A stretch of DNA of 64,000 bases from Ascidia mentula. Lineage: Eukaryota > Chordata > Ascidiacea > Phlebobranchia > Ascidiidae. The position numbers were made by a program, and so were the translations under genes. Shown here piece by piece: positions 27,601 through 40,000 of this stretch (positions within the stretch are counted from its first letter, which is position 1; every line of letters begins with the position of its first letter). Below the pieces are notes generated by a model. That model did not search any database and was not told the DNA's origin. It was given only the letters and a program-made list of their open reading frames with translations. The DNA lies in NCBI GenBank assembly GCA_947561715.1, contig OX387204.1, positions 13,459,001-13,523,000 of the forward strand, given 5' to 3'.

Positions 27601-28387
27601 AACGTTTATGTATGTATGCGTTGTTATATCCCTGTATGCAATCGAGATGTGATTATAATTTTTGTTGGATAACAGAAATGTTACTTGACACAAAGGTGCG
27701 ATTTTGGTCGTATAAATTGTTCGAATTTTCGACATGATGATTTACATATGGAGAGAATGTGAATTACATTGTGGAAAACATCTGTGATATCAAAATACTG
27801 GCCGCTTTTGTATGATTTCCTGACTTTGTGTGGTATGATTTGGATTAGCAAAGAGTGCCGGTCAAATGCTTATGCTGGCATTTCTGGCTTTGTGATCTAC
27901 GGTTAAATGCTGAAAGCTGTTTCTGCAGCCTGTCGCCATTGAATTACATGCCATCAACAGCGTTGTATTCTTGTACTTGCAAAAGCATAAACCGACACCA
28001 AGTAGAAATAAAGACTGTTCAAGTGAGAGAATAACCGCTGTTATATAAGGAGAACAGGCAAACACATTCCGATACAATTAGCGTTGTATTGCGTCACGGG
28101 GTGCAAAAGTAATGCATAGAGGGCAGGATAAAATGACAATTTACCTGTCACAAAACAAAAAATGGAAATTCCGTGCAATGTGCTGTCAATAACAAATGCA
28201 TGACAAATTGAAAATAAGCATGTCGCCTACGTAAGTAGTCGTGGGAATATGTCTGATTGATTTTGTAACTACTACTTTGCTTTTTTTTTGTTTTCAAACA
28301 CATTAACTTAACAGGTAGTCATAATTTCCATTTCGAAAGAAAATATTAATTTTAAAAGTATTAACTTTAAACTAATTGTGAAGAAAC
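24618..28387. repeat. Array unit G, 5' part deleted
   Basis: The unit begins at a distinct junction near 24,617-24,628, where CAAAAGTA is joined to a TTGGTGGAAACTTG segment. This removes more of the unit start than in B or E. It lies outside the 12.7-kb block duplication. Confidence 0.88.
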
Positions 28388-30530
28388 GAAATTTTGGTTT
28401 CGTGAACTAGGTAACTTATATAGAGAATAAAAAGTTATCCGTATCTAAAGATTTTTCATAGATTTGAAATGCTACTACGTTGACACATTGCCGACGAAAC
28501 GTTTGTATTTTCAAACAATTTTGTTTTCGCGCAGTAGAAAAGCCAGAGCTGTGTTACCGTACAGCACTGATGGTCAACACAGTAGTTGTTCGAAACGTTT
28601 GCTCTATCCATGAATAGCAAATTAACTATGGCCTTTTCTGTTTTGCATAATGAAGTTTTTTTGCAGCTAAATTTTGAATTGTTCTTTGCTGCTAAATATT
28701 GTCACTGTATGTTTAATAGCAAATTCAGGGTTATTAGAGCTTATTTTCCTGATATTGTTGACTTTATTTGTCTAACAAGGTACAACGCATCCGTCTTGTT
28801 TCAAACAGTCTGTTTCAACTTGAGTCAATGATGCATCTTGTTTCTTGTGTCGAGAAACGTTATGAATTGGCATATTTCGAAAATCGTAAAAAACGTTTTT
28901 GCACCAAAAATATTTCTCAAAAAAAAAATTCCATAAATTTAGACTAGTTTTTTTTGCGGTGTCCAAATAAAGTACGACTAAAATTGAAGATTATCACTGG
29001 CACTTAATAGCTCAAAAGAGCAACGATGTATATTGAAATAAAGCAACTGCTTCGCTATGTTCCTATCCATTAACTACGGCGGTGTGTTTGATGTAAGCTA
29101 TAAACCGATAAAACACGATATTGAAGTAGTTTTACCGCCGCGTCGCCGTGGTTGCCCGTTTAATGAGCGTCATTGCAGATTGATTTGGGTTGGTGGAAAC
29201 TTGTATTTAAATTAAGTGGACACATAGATTTATATATATATAGGTGATTTGCGATGTACACTGTATTAGGGTTTATAATTGCTTTTCATCACAACAAGCA
29301 CAGCAGAATAGCATAGCTTCACGTGATATGGTTTCACTTGATTGTACGTGAATTCCCAAATGTGCGACGCATTCAACGCAACAAAGATGGAAGGTGGGAT
29401 GAACGTTCTCACGGAGACCACAATTTATTTAAAGAGCAATAAAATTTCGGTCAATCCGTTTCTCAGGAAACTCGTCGTGAGAGTCGTACAAAGCGTAAAC
29501 AGCGTTTTTAATGGAGATTTGAGAACACACCTAAGATTCGGTCTCTGCCGAACCCAAATACCTTAAGGTTTATCGCAGTTTATTGCTTAGAGCAAATAAT
29601 AAGCCGGTTGGGACCTGTCGTGGTCAAGCTGGTTCATTTACATTTACATCATAATATTACCGGGTGACTCCTATGACTTTTTCGTTCGAGTTCTCTTATT
29701 GTCAGATTATCGACTATGACGATTAAAAATGCATGTAAATCATTTAGTGCATGAAAACAATTCGTCTAAATACATCAAGTGTAGTATTTATATAAATAAA
29801 GGCAACAATCCGAAGTGACGCTCTACAGACTTGGTTTCTGTGCAGTTGTCTGCTCTGACGAATACGGTAATTGTGTTTAAATGAACACTTTCCTTGCATT
29901 AAATGAAATGCATGTTTTTAAAATAGCCGATGTTCTGGCAACCGAAAAAAAACGACATAAGGGTTGTTGGAGTCATCTAGTAGTGTAGTGTTGTATATGT
30001 GAATGAAGCAAATTATCCACGCCAGGTCCCAACTAACTTCTTGTTTGCTCCAAGCAATAAACTGCGATAAAACATGGGGTGCAGTCATCATTCTTCGCTG
30101 CATGGTACCGTTTAGCGGGCGTCGGGCGTCGAGCGTCGAATGCGAGTTTAATTTACCTTGCTTTCGTTGATACTATTTTAGCAGCGATTTAATGTACGTT
30201 AGAGACATGATTCATACGTTAAAAAAACGCGAGATATAGTAGGCAACATAATTGTTTAGGCTTGGAAACTAAAACCTTATTCGATTCAATTTAACTCAAA
30301 AAAGACAGCAAAATGCAAAATTTGCAAGCAAGACAAACCCATTTCGTCGTTGGTCATAACTTGTAATTAAATTAAGTGAACACATTGCTTTATCTGCAAC
30401 TGTTGTTACGCAGATGTAAAGGTATCAACAAAACAGGTAAATAGCCAATCTTATTGTAAATTGCGCACTGCTTGATGAGTTTATCAATTTTCTGAAAATG
30501 TGGTTTCCAGTTTGCCAGTTCGCGCATCAA
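28388..30530. repeat. Array unit H, partial and diverged edge unit
   Basis: Last unit. It lacks the segment between the first internal direct-repeat pair (junction near 29,215-29,240, like F but with its own sequence). It diverges from about 29,900 onward, rearranges at about 30,343 into a diverged copy of the segment seen at about 810-980, and fades out near 30,530. The edge unit is clearly more diverged than the interior ones. Confidence 0.85.
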
Positions 30531-31049
30531 AAATGCGTAAATAGATGACTTATAACAAGCCGTTTAAACCACCCGATTTACAAATGTGGTACGAGGAATG
30601 TTGCCACTGGTGAATTGTTGACTCCAAATGTATCGGTATTGTACTTAGTGACCAAGTGGTTGCGTCAAAAACCAACTGACGTTTGTAATCAAAACGTTCG
30701 TTTTCAGGACCACCGGCCCCATTGAAATTATCAGTGGCGGATTTAGTGGCTAACTATCAGCGGAATACAATTCAGCGCTTTATGCATTGTTATTGTCACA
30801 ACAAAAATGAAGTAGCACATCAAACAATCGCAGTTATACAATTCTATTCATAGGTTTTTAAACCCGTTGTTCATTTATAAAATGTTGTATTTTTCGATAC
30901 TTTACGCCATGTTTTCCATCAACTTCCAAATTTAAACTAGTTATTTGTCAAAAGGACATAACACTAGCAAGAAATACTATTAATTTAAAGTTGCTGATGT
31001 GTTGGCAAAACACTGTTATTGAGCAAGAAACCATCCTTACGACCAAAAA
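30531..31049. other. Unique spacer between the array and the GTPase gene
   Basis: Low-copy AT-rich DNA with no convincing coding frame. The promoter and 5' UTR of the downstream gene should lie here or within the edge of the array, but no clear TATA box or initiator can be assigned. Confidence 0.5.
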
Positions 31050-34000
31050 ATGAGTTCTGACGAGGCTAATTCGATGGAAGGTACGACTGTTAAGATACTT
31101 ATTACTGCCTAAAACATGTTTTGATATATAACAAAAAGTTACAAAAAGCATGAAGCATTTTAAACTTTGTTTTAAAATAATTTATGTCTAAGTAAGTTAT
31201 ATCTTTAAACAGGAAGGCCGAAGGTTTGCTGACTTTCATGTTTAAAGTATTTAAAAGTTTTTGCAGTCAAGTTAATTATATCCTTCATCACTTTTGCATT
31301 AGAAAATCCACAACCCGGATTTCCTCCCATAACGCCAGATGTGGAACCGGTAAAACTTTATTGTTTATATTCCTAATTGTTGTTTCTTACTTGTAGCATA
31401 TCGACCAAACAGGTCTTTGCATTTATATGGATTTTTTTCTTTTTCTTTGGTCAACGGCAAGATGTTTAAACTATTTATTTATTTTCTCTTTTCACCAACA
31501 AAAAGCAACCAAAGGCAATTTTAATTTCCGATGCGGATGGAAAACAAATAACCAAGGAAAACTTAAATGAACTGTTTCGCGATGTTAAAGATATGCCAGT
31601 GGCAATTTATTCCGTTGCTGGAGCATTTCGGAAAGGAAAATCATTCATACTCAATCTGTTCATAAAGTATTTGGAATCACTACAAGAATCCGCGGTATGT
31701 TTAAGTTTGTGCGTAGCGGGTAATCAATGTGGTTTTCATAGATTTAAACAAGAAAATGTTAAGGTAAACAACGTAAGTTGGATGGAAACAAAGGACGTGG
31801 ATGTGGGCGGTTTTAATTGGCGTGGTGGAATGGATCCCGACACTCAGGGTATATTAATCTACAGCAAATACTTTTTACTACAAAGTCAGAACGGGAAAAA
31901 GGTAAGAAAATATTATTCCAATGATGTCATCCCGATGTTGTTTAAATTTGTAAAATTCGGTAGGTTGCCGTTTTCTTGATGGATACGCAAGGGTTATTTG
32001 ACAATAAAACGTCGTTGGCTAAATGTACAGCTGTTTTTGCACTTAGTACACTGATAAGTTCTGTACAAATTTACAATGTATCCCAGCAAATACAAGAGGA
32101 CTATCTTCAGTATCTACAGGTGAGAAAAAATTGAAACATAGGCAAGTTAACCGTGTCACAAAATATGTTTAAGGTCTTCACGGATTACGGAAGAGCTTTA
32201 CAATCAGCAAGGATTGGTGACACTAGGAATAACAAGCCATTTCAGGTTATAACTGTGCGTTTAAACACGTACTTAGATTTAACATCAATTACGTGTTGTG
32301 TAGAGTTTATGTTTTTTGATTCGTGATTGGCAAGATCCAGATATTGGTTTTGGTCGTGAAGGGGGAGAAAAGGTTTTAAAAAAATGTCTTGATATTGATG
32401 AAACTGATGATGGCGGCTTGATTGATGTGAGACAATATATCAAGGACACTTTCGAAACTGTATTTTGCTTTTTATTACCATATCCCGGAAGTGCGATTGC
32501 AGTAAGATCAAAAGACAATAATCGAATTGTGTTTGAAGGTACATTGTACAAACGATTTTTTTTTAATTTTGCAAATTTCGATCTTGTTTTAGAAATGGAC
32601 AAACTGTTCAAAGGTTACTTGGATGACTTGGTACAAGATTTGTTTTCTAGAGAGAAAGTTGTTGTCAAAATGATTGGAGAAAAAACAGCTACAGGACAAA
32701 ATCTTGTTGATTATATATCTGTCCTAATTAAGGAAATCAGGTCCGGTAACATTTCATCGATCAAAACACTCTTTCAGGTCAGATATGAATTGTATACATT
32801 CCTAAAATCACGGCTAGTCTGCATATTATTGGAAGATTCGTTCCTCCTTTTCGTTATTTTTTATTATATACATATTTGCAACTATTTATTTGTTTTTCAG
32901 AACACAGCCGAACAAGTAGCAACAAACATTCTTGTCAGTTGTGATAATTTGTGCACGCAGAGACTAAAGAAACAAAGCGTAAATTTTGCTATGTATAAAA
33001 CGCTTTACGCACAAGCATTTAGCTTCAAATACACAATTTGCAGACAAATAAAACATACCTGAAGGAAGACGAGATGTTGTTGATCGAGGAAACAGTTCAA
33101 CGGGAGGTTTTGGATCTTTTTGAGTCCAGAGTTGTTTTGGGTGGCTCAAAATTTAAAAATACATTACGGAACGACCTGGATATTCAATTGAAAAGGCATT
33201 TCCTAGATTTCGTTCACGAAAACAGCATGAAACTTGTACTTTCTTTTGATAACCTAAAAAACGAATGAATATCAAGACTACTATTATGTTTTAGAAAGCT
33301 CTGAAGCGAACTTGCAAGAAGTATGTGGAGAAGTCAACCCAGCAATATGCAGAAACAATCAGACAAAAGGCATTTGAAATAATGCTTAAATATCAAAATT
33401 AGTGCTACATATACGGAAAAGATCATAAAACAGGTAAACAGAAACTATACTTACCACTACTTTTCAGATACCAAATGTGGAAGATTTTGATCTGAATGAA
33501 ATTAAAACTTATCACGAACAAGCCCTTAATGACATACACAACAAGTTCAACGAAGAACAAGGAGATATTGGCGATGAATTGAAAAACAAATATTTTAATC
33601 AACTTAACGCCCAAATCCAACAGCAATACAGGGATTTGACAAACGAGTACACACTTAAACAGGTAACTACAAGTTTGTTTACAAACCAGCTTACTACATA
33701 TTACAGGATTTCCCTATTTAATTGTAGATAAAAGATAGGCAACAAATGGGAAATATTGTTCAGGAATCTGTAGATTGTTTCAGAGAGAGACTGAACACAG
33801 AGGTTTGTCTTTCGCTTCATTTATATCCTTAAAATCTTGCGAAACATGTTTCTACAAATGAAATCGCCTTTAGGTTTGCAGATGTTTTTAGAATCCATGT
33901 AACGTATTTTCTGCCAGCATATGCTTTTGTTTATTGGGAACATTAGTTTGCCGCAAATCAAAACGGCCTTAAATGAAATTCGTATAAGCTTAAAATACTG

Positions 34001-37000
34001 TTTAAACAACATAATCTGTACCAAATGTTTGAAACAAAGTGTTTCTAATCACCGTCAGTTGGTTTATTTTTTAGAATTGTAAAAATTCGATTTTATCTAC
34101 GTAGTCATCATCAGTTTCTGCAAACAAAATGCATTAATAAACTCTGAAGCTACATGTACACAAAATACGCCAACAAATAAAAATAAAAATGAAAAATTTA
34201 GCAAAATGTACCCTACCACTGCATCTACACAACTGCAAACTTCACTGCAGAGCAAGGCCCTCTAACACCGTAAGCAGAAAGATAAGAAAGTGCGAAGAAC
34301 GTGATCACGCAAAATAATAACGACCCGCAGCACGAACGCACAACGAAATTTAAACATTAAAAACAATGGTAAAAGATACCACCGAAAACAACTTGAATTG
34401 CTTAGGCGCGTTCCTGGCGGTTGGTGCGCGTTTGCAAAATGGTGGCGCAGAGTCGTCTGTCGTTGCCTCCCAATTTGCCTTCGGGTAAATACTAATTTGA
34501 CCAATTTGTGAACATCTTGTTGAAAATTTATTTTTGGTTTGGCCAACGTATTGTTCATGACAGGTTGTGCACGTTAGATGTTGCAGCAGTTTATATTGTT
34601 TGCCTGCTTTTGTTGTTAATGTTGACGGTTCGTTAATGATGGATATGTGGTTATCATGGTGTTCGCACAATGCGCACCGTCCACAAGAGTAGCTTCCAGG
34701 AAGGTAAATAAACCAACTGACGGTGAGCAGAAACACTTTGTTTCAAATATTTCCTATCGGCTAATTGCTGTCGCGGATTTAAAGACAGTGAGGTTATAAT
34801 CTGACCACATTAGAGATCAAGTAGCAATAAATTGTTTTACTCCATGAAATCTACCTAACCAGCAGCACTTCTTCACGTGACACAAGTTAACCATCAATTC
34901 AATTTTAAATGTTACTAGAACAACTTTGTGTCCACGCTTCTGGTTTTAGTTCTAGTAACGTTTAAAATTACAGATCAAGTTTAATCTGTAACAATATAAA
35001 TTGCCACATAATGTTTTTTTGATTTTCTAATTTAGACCAAGAAAAAATGATGTAGTAAAATCTTTTTCCAGTCGAACAAGGATGGCGTAGATTTCCCAAA
35101 CATTGTGGAAGAAGCCAAACAGTTTGCTTTCGGTCAGTTTGACGACAAGTCTAAAAATTACGAGAAATCCTTTGTCAACTCGTTCCGAAAAAAACTGGCG
35201 AATGACCTAAGGATGGAAGAGGAACGTGACGAACGTTACGAAGACAAACGAGTAATCAGTCGTAGTAATAGTTTGTCACTGTCTAATACTTAACTAGTCT
35301 CGATAGTGAATCTCAGGTTAATGAAATTCCATGTGTAAACAATGTTTGAAAGTAATGATTTATACTGCAAATGGTAAAATTTTGGAAAAAAATTAGCCAT
35401 TTAGTCTAAATAGAGTCTAGGGTTTGTAAAGGTTTATGTACCATTGGAAAGTAAATATAGCATATTGCATCTGATATTAAATTTTCCTGTTTCAATTTAT
35501 TTATTTTTTGCTATAGGAAAAGTCACGGCAGTTGGCATTTAAAATTTTATCAGAAACTAAGCGACTTTACAGAGAAAAACAAATGGTAAGTTTCGCATAA
35601 AATTATAGAACGGAAATATATCATGAAACTTTTTGTATAGGAACTTCTACGTGGGTGTACATATTTAAACACACGAGAACAAGATGAGTTGCATGAAAAT
35701 TGTCGCCAATTTGCTGAAACCAGTGAAAGTGAAAAACTTTTGGAAACTTGTCTATCTCGCGATAATGAAAACGTCAAGTTGCAAATATTTGACTTTTATC
35801 ATGAGCAAAAACGCAACTTGGAATTTGATAACGAACGAAAAAAGGTTTGTTGTACATAAATTTTGATGACAAACATGTTTGTTTAGACTTTTGCTTGACT
35901 GTGTTTTAAATTCTACACTAAAAAGGAGGATCATCAACATCGTCGAAAGTTTTTTAACGTTTAGCAAAAGGTGTACAAATGTATTTCCATACTGGAGTCA
36001 AAAATGTTCGGACCAAGGTTGATTACCATGGTGTTGAACCATATGTGCACGATTTCTTAAGAACGATCACACGTTTCCATATGGACGAGCGTTAAACGAC
36101 TCAAAATATTGTTATGTTAAAAATTTTTGACAAATCCCGCAGAAAAGTCCATAAAATAAAAGTGATTAAACCTAATCATCAAAAACAAATTAAGGCAAGA
36201 CCACGTTCAGTTTGTTCACCGAGACTTGTTTTTCGTCACTCTATTGCAAAGCTGATTATCAAGCATTTACCTACTCTCTCTATCGCTTAGGAGCTTTCTT
36301 TTTCAACTGCCTTCTTTTCGTTGGGGGACTTTTTTTCGTTGTTCAATTGCAAAGCTGATTATCAAGCATTTACCTACCCTCTCTATCGCTTAGGAGCTTT
36401 CTTTTTCAACTGCCTTCTTTTCGTTGGGGGACTTTTTTTCGTTGTTCAATTGCAAAGCTGATTATCAAGCATTTACCTACTCTCTCTATCGCTTGGGAGC
36501 TTTCTTTTTCAACTGCCTTCTTTTCGTTGGGGGACTTTTTTTGTTGTTCAATTGCAAAGCTGATTATAAACCATGTACCTACTTTCTCTATCGCTTGGAA
36601 GCTTTCTTTTTTAAACGCTTTATTTTCTCTGTGTGACTTTTTTTGTTGTTCAATTGCAAAGCTGATTATAAAGCATGTACCTACCCTCTCTATCGCTGGG
36701 GAGCTTTCTTTTTCAACCGCCTTCTTTTTGTTGGGGGACTTTTTTTCGTTGTTCAATTGCAAAGCTGATTATCAAGCATTTACCTACTCTCTCTATCGCT
36801 TGGGAGCTTTCTTTTTCAACTGCCTTCTTTTCGTTGGGGGACTTTTTTTTGTTGTTCAATTGCAAAGCTGATTATAAACCATGTACCTACTTTCTCTATC
36901 GCTTGGAAGCTTTCTTTTTTAAACGCTTTATTTTCTCTGTGTGACTTTTTTTGTTGTTCAATTGCAAAGCTGATTATAAAGCATGCACCTACCCTCTCTA

Positions 37001-40000
37001 TCGCTGGGGAGCTTTCTTTTTCAACCGCCCTCTTTTCGCTGGGGGAAATTTTTGTTGTTGTTCAATTGCAAAGCTGATTATAAAGCATGTACCTACCCTC
37101 TCTATCGCTGGGGAGCTTTCTTTTTCAACCGCCCTCTTTTCGTTGGGGGACTTTTTTTTGTTGTTCAATTGCAAAGCTGATTATAAAGCATTTACCTACC
37201 CTCTCTATCGCTTAGGAGCTTTCTTTTTCAACTGCCTTTTTTTCTCTGTGGGACTTTTTTTTTGTTGTTCAATTGCAAAGCTGATTAAAAAGCATGTACC
37301 TACGCTCTTTTTTTTGCTTGGGAGCTTTCTTTTTCATCTGCCCTCTTTTTGCTAGGGGATTGTTTTAGTTGCTCTGTTGCAAAGCTAATTATAAAGCATG
37401 TACCTACCCTCTCTATCGCTTGGGAGCTTTCTTTTTCAACCGCGCTCTTTTCGTTGGGGGACGTTTTTTTGTTGTTCAATTGCAAAGCTGATTATAAACC
37501 ATGTACCTACTTTCTCTACCGCTTGGAAGCTTTCTTTTTTAAACGCTTTCTTTTCTCTGTGTGACTTTTTTTTGTTGTTCAATTGCAAAACTGATTATAA
37601 AGCATGTACCTACTTTCTCTATCGCTTGGGAGCTTTCTTTTTCAACCGCCCTCTTTTCGCTGGGGGACTTTTCTTTCGTTGTTCAATTGCAAAGCTGATT
37701 ATAAAGTCCGTACCTACTTTCTCTATCGCTTGGGAGCTTTCTTTTCAACCGCCCGCTTTTCTCTGTGGGACTTTTTTTGTTGTTGTTCAATTGCAAAGCT
37801 GATTATTAAGCATGTACCTTCCTCACTATCGCTTGGGAGCTTTCTTTTTCAACCGCCCTCTTTTCGCTGGGGGACTTTTCTTTCGTAGTTCAATTGCAAA
37901 TCTGATTAGAAAGCATGTATCCACCCTCTCTATCGCTTGGGAGCTTTCTTTTTCAATCGCCTTCTTTTCAATGTGGGACTCGTTTTGTTGTTGTTCAATT
38001 GCAAAGCTAATTATAAAGCATTTATACTTTCTCTATCTCTTGGGAGCTTTCTTTTTCAACCGCCCTCTTTTCTCTGGGGGACTTTTTTTTGTTCAATTGC
38101 AAAGCTGATTATAAAGCATGTACCTACGCCCTTTTTTTGATTGGGAGCTTTCTTTTTCATCTGCCCTCTTTTTGCTATGGGATTTTTTTAGTTGCTCTGT
38201 TGCAAAGCTGATTAAAAAGCATGTACCTACTTTCTCTATCTCTTGGGAGCTTTCTTTTTCAACCGCCCTCTTTTCTCTGTGGACGTTTTTTTGTTGCTCA
38301 ATTGCAAAGCTGATTAAAAAGCATGTACATACCCTCTCTATCGCTTGGGAGCTTTCTTTTTCAACCGCCCTCTTTTCGCTGGGGGACTTTTCCTTCGTTG
38401 TTCAATTGCAAAGCTGATAATAAAGCATGTATCTCAGCAAACCAACCAATAAACAAACTTTAACCCAATAAACAAGTCTGAAAAGTTGCGTGAAATGCTT
38501 CCAGTCAAGTCGAAAGTCAAACACCTGTGCCCACGTCCGCTCGAGATTAGAAAGAAGAGGACAATTAACAATTTTCCCATTCATAGCATCGTAATACAAC
38601 ACTGTGTCGAGGCAAGCAAAGTAATTGGCCAAAAATAATCAGGATATATCGGCACCTCATGCTTGGTGTAACTGAGCCATAGATATCATCGTTGTAATAA
38701 GGTTTTAATTTTTGCTATATGATCGTTTTGATGAAAGTGGGCTTAAACTTTTCCGACAATCACACACACAGAGCGAAAACAAACAAACAAACATCAGTTC
38801 GCTAATATAACCTCACACGGCCAAACATGCGCCAGGCTGCTCCGTGAGCAGTGAAGGCTTTAACTGAGCACTGACCGTTTATTACCAGTTTAGCATAATC
38901 ACTGAGCAACACAGCTGATCTCGACTGCTCACCCATTCTAATTAGTTACTAATGCGACAAGTTTCGCGCTATATACTACTGCGCCTTGATCATGTAGTTA
39001 TTGCTGCAGTGTACACATTGATTGTTGAAAACACTTGGTTGGGGCGTCCCCATTCGTAAAAACAATTTAAGAATTTTAGTAAAAATAAACCTTCAAATAG
39101 TTTGGTATACATTTTTGACAGAAAAACATGGAACTCCAATTGGAGCAGTTATTGCAAAAAAGCTTAAAACATTACCGAGATGCCATGACAAAGCAGGTAT
39201 GCTTTTATTAGTACCATTTTAGCAATACTAGCCAATCTTTTCATGGTTTAATTCTTGCTTTTACCAAATAGCTTCATGAGATATTTCGTAACGGTAATGA
39301 TGAGCAAGACTTCGACAAAGAGCACGAAACCCAATTACATAAAGTTGTAACGAATTATGAAACTGAAACCAGCACAATGAAAAAATTTCAAGACGAACGC
39401 ACTGAACATATTGAAAAACTAAAAACTATGATTATGGAAGAGCATCATCATAATTCACATGCATTTTCCAGAAATAAGGTAAATTGGAATAACGTTTTTT
39501 TAGAAATATAGAGTTTTCGTTTGGACTTTGTTTCATTTTTTTAGGAAAAAATAAAGGAATCCGTCTCTGCTTTGTCAAGTGATTGTCTAAATGTATACAT
39601 GCAGTACATGTCAAAGGTATAGTAATTCTATGCTGGAAGTAATAGCCTAAATGGTATTACATAGTGGTTTAATACGCTAAAGCCGCTGATATCCAGTCCT
39701 CAACTATGCACACAAACACGTTTTTAATGTAGAGATTGAAGCAAGCCGCCACTGACGAGTGGCTGGAAGACGTTCACACTCAAGCTAGTGATAGGGCCAT
39801 ATACCAATTTGATATAAATGACACAGGAAAATCTACACATTTCAAACAAGAGCAACGAAATGATCTTGTCGGGAAAATCGAAGATGCCAAGCAAGAATTT
39901 ATTGCAACCAATAAGAAAAAACAGGCATGTAGTGTAGTGTTCGTTTTTGTGTTGTTCAATTGTAGCACACAGTAAAGTATAACCTTTCTCTAGGAAGTTG

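Larger units (their letters stand above)
1..30530. repeat. Macrosatellite: seven ~3.5-4.5 kb units plus a partial eighth
   Basis: Long direct tandem array that fills the left half of the window and runs off its left edge. Anchors recur in order: a block starting GAAATTTTGGTTTTGTAAAC near 1, 8347, 12807, 21035 and 28388 (lost by deletion in the other units), and a block around 3945, 7825, 12282, 16633, 20510, 24369 and 27862 present in every complete unit. Copies look highly similar by eye, differing by scattered substitutions and small indels plus a few large deletions. No unit holds a recognisable protein domain, tRNA, rRNA or snRNA. Open frames inside it are short and mostly disrupted between copies. 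Function is unknown; satellite DNA or a non-coding transcription unit are both possible. Confidence 0.95.
33728..35844 (+). repeat. GTPase stalk module 2 (exons 12-15)
   Basis: Cassette with a 33728-33802, b 35072-35251, c 35517-35585 and d 35641-35844 (25, 60, 23 and 68 codons), all phase 0. It is strongly charged and helical. The long a-b intron contains a Penelope-like relic. This is one of the more diverged cassettes, and its exon lengths depart most from the standard. Confidence 0.8.

Noticed and set aside
2098..30103. Recurring minus-strand 62-63 codon frames (starting MMTAP and MFYRS) in most units
   Set aside because: Two different frames over the same DNA are both open, both lie in an inverted-repeat arm, and they vary freely. 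Repetition of DNA explains them.
1..30530. Tandem rRNA, 5S, snRNA, histone or spliced-leader gene array
   Set aside because: I looked for familiar rRNA, U-snRNA and histone stretches, for a TTTTTGG-type Sm site in a sensible context and for a spliced-leader donor, and found no coherent match.
31695..31793. 99-nt in-frame intron in the GTPase head
   Set aside because: GT and AG are present, but the VSW segment it would remove aligns well in spacing with the family's stretch before WRGG. I kept it as coding, with doubt.
33262..33268. Stop of the gene after exon 9 if its donor at 33236 is ignored
   Set aside because: The donor at 33236 gives a phase-0 join to an exon that matches c exons, and the next 40 exons continue in frame.
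34262..34558. 98-codon minus frame as an independent gene
   Set aside because: Its start continues the Penelope-like relic in a shifted frame; the rest is hydrophobic chance sequence.
35935..35962. Possible extra exon reading EDHQHRRK after stalk module 2
   Set aside because: It hits a stop after 12 codons and is not needed: modules 2 and 3 are each complete and join in phase 0.
36406..38417. Many overlapping open frames of 60-134 codons in the region
   Set aside because: They are translations of the 103-bp minisatellite. Because the unit is not a multiple of three the frames cycle, and no frame is favoured.
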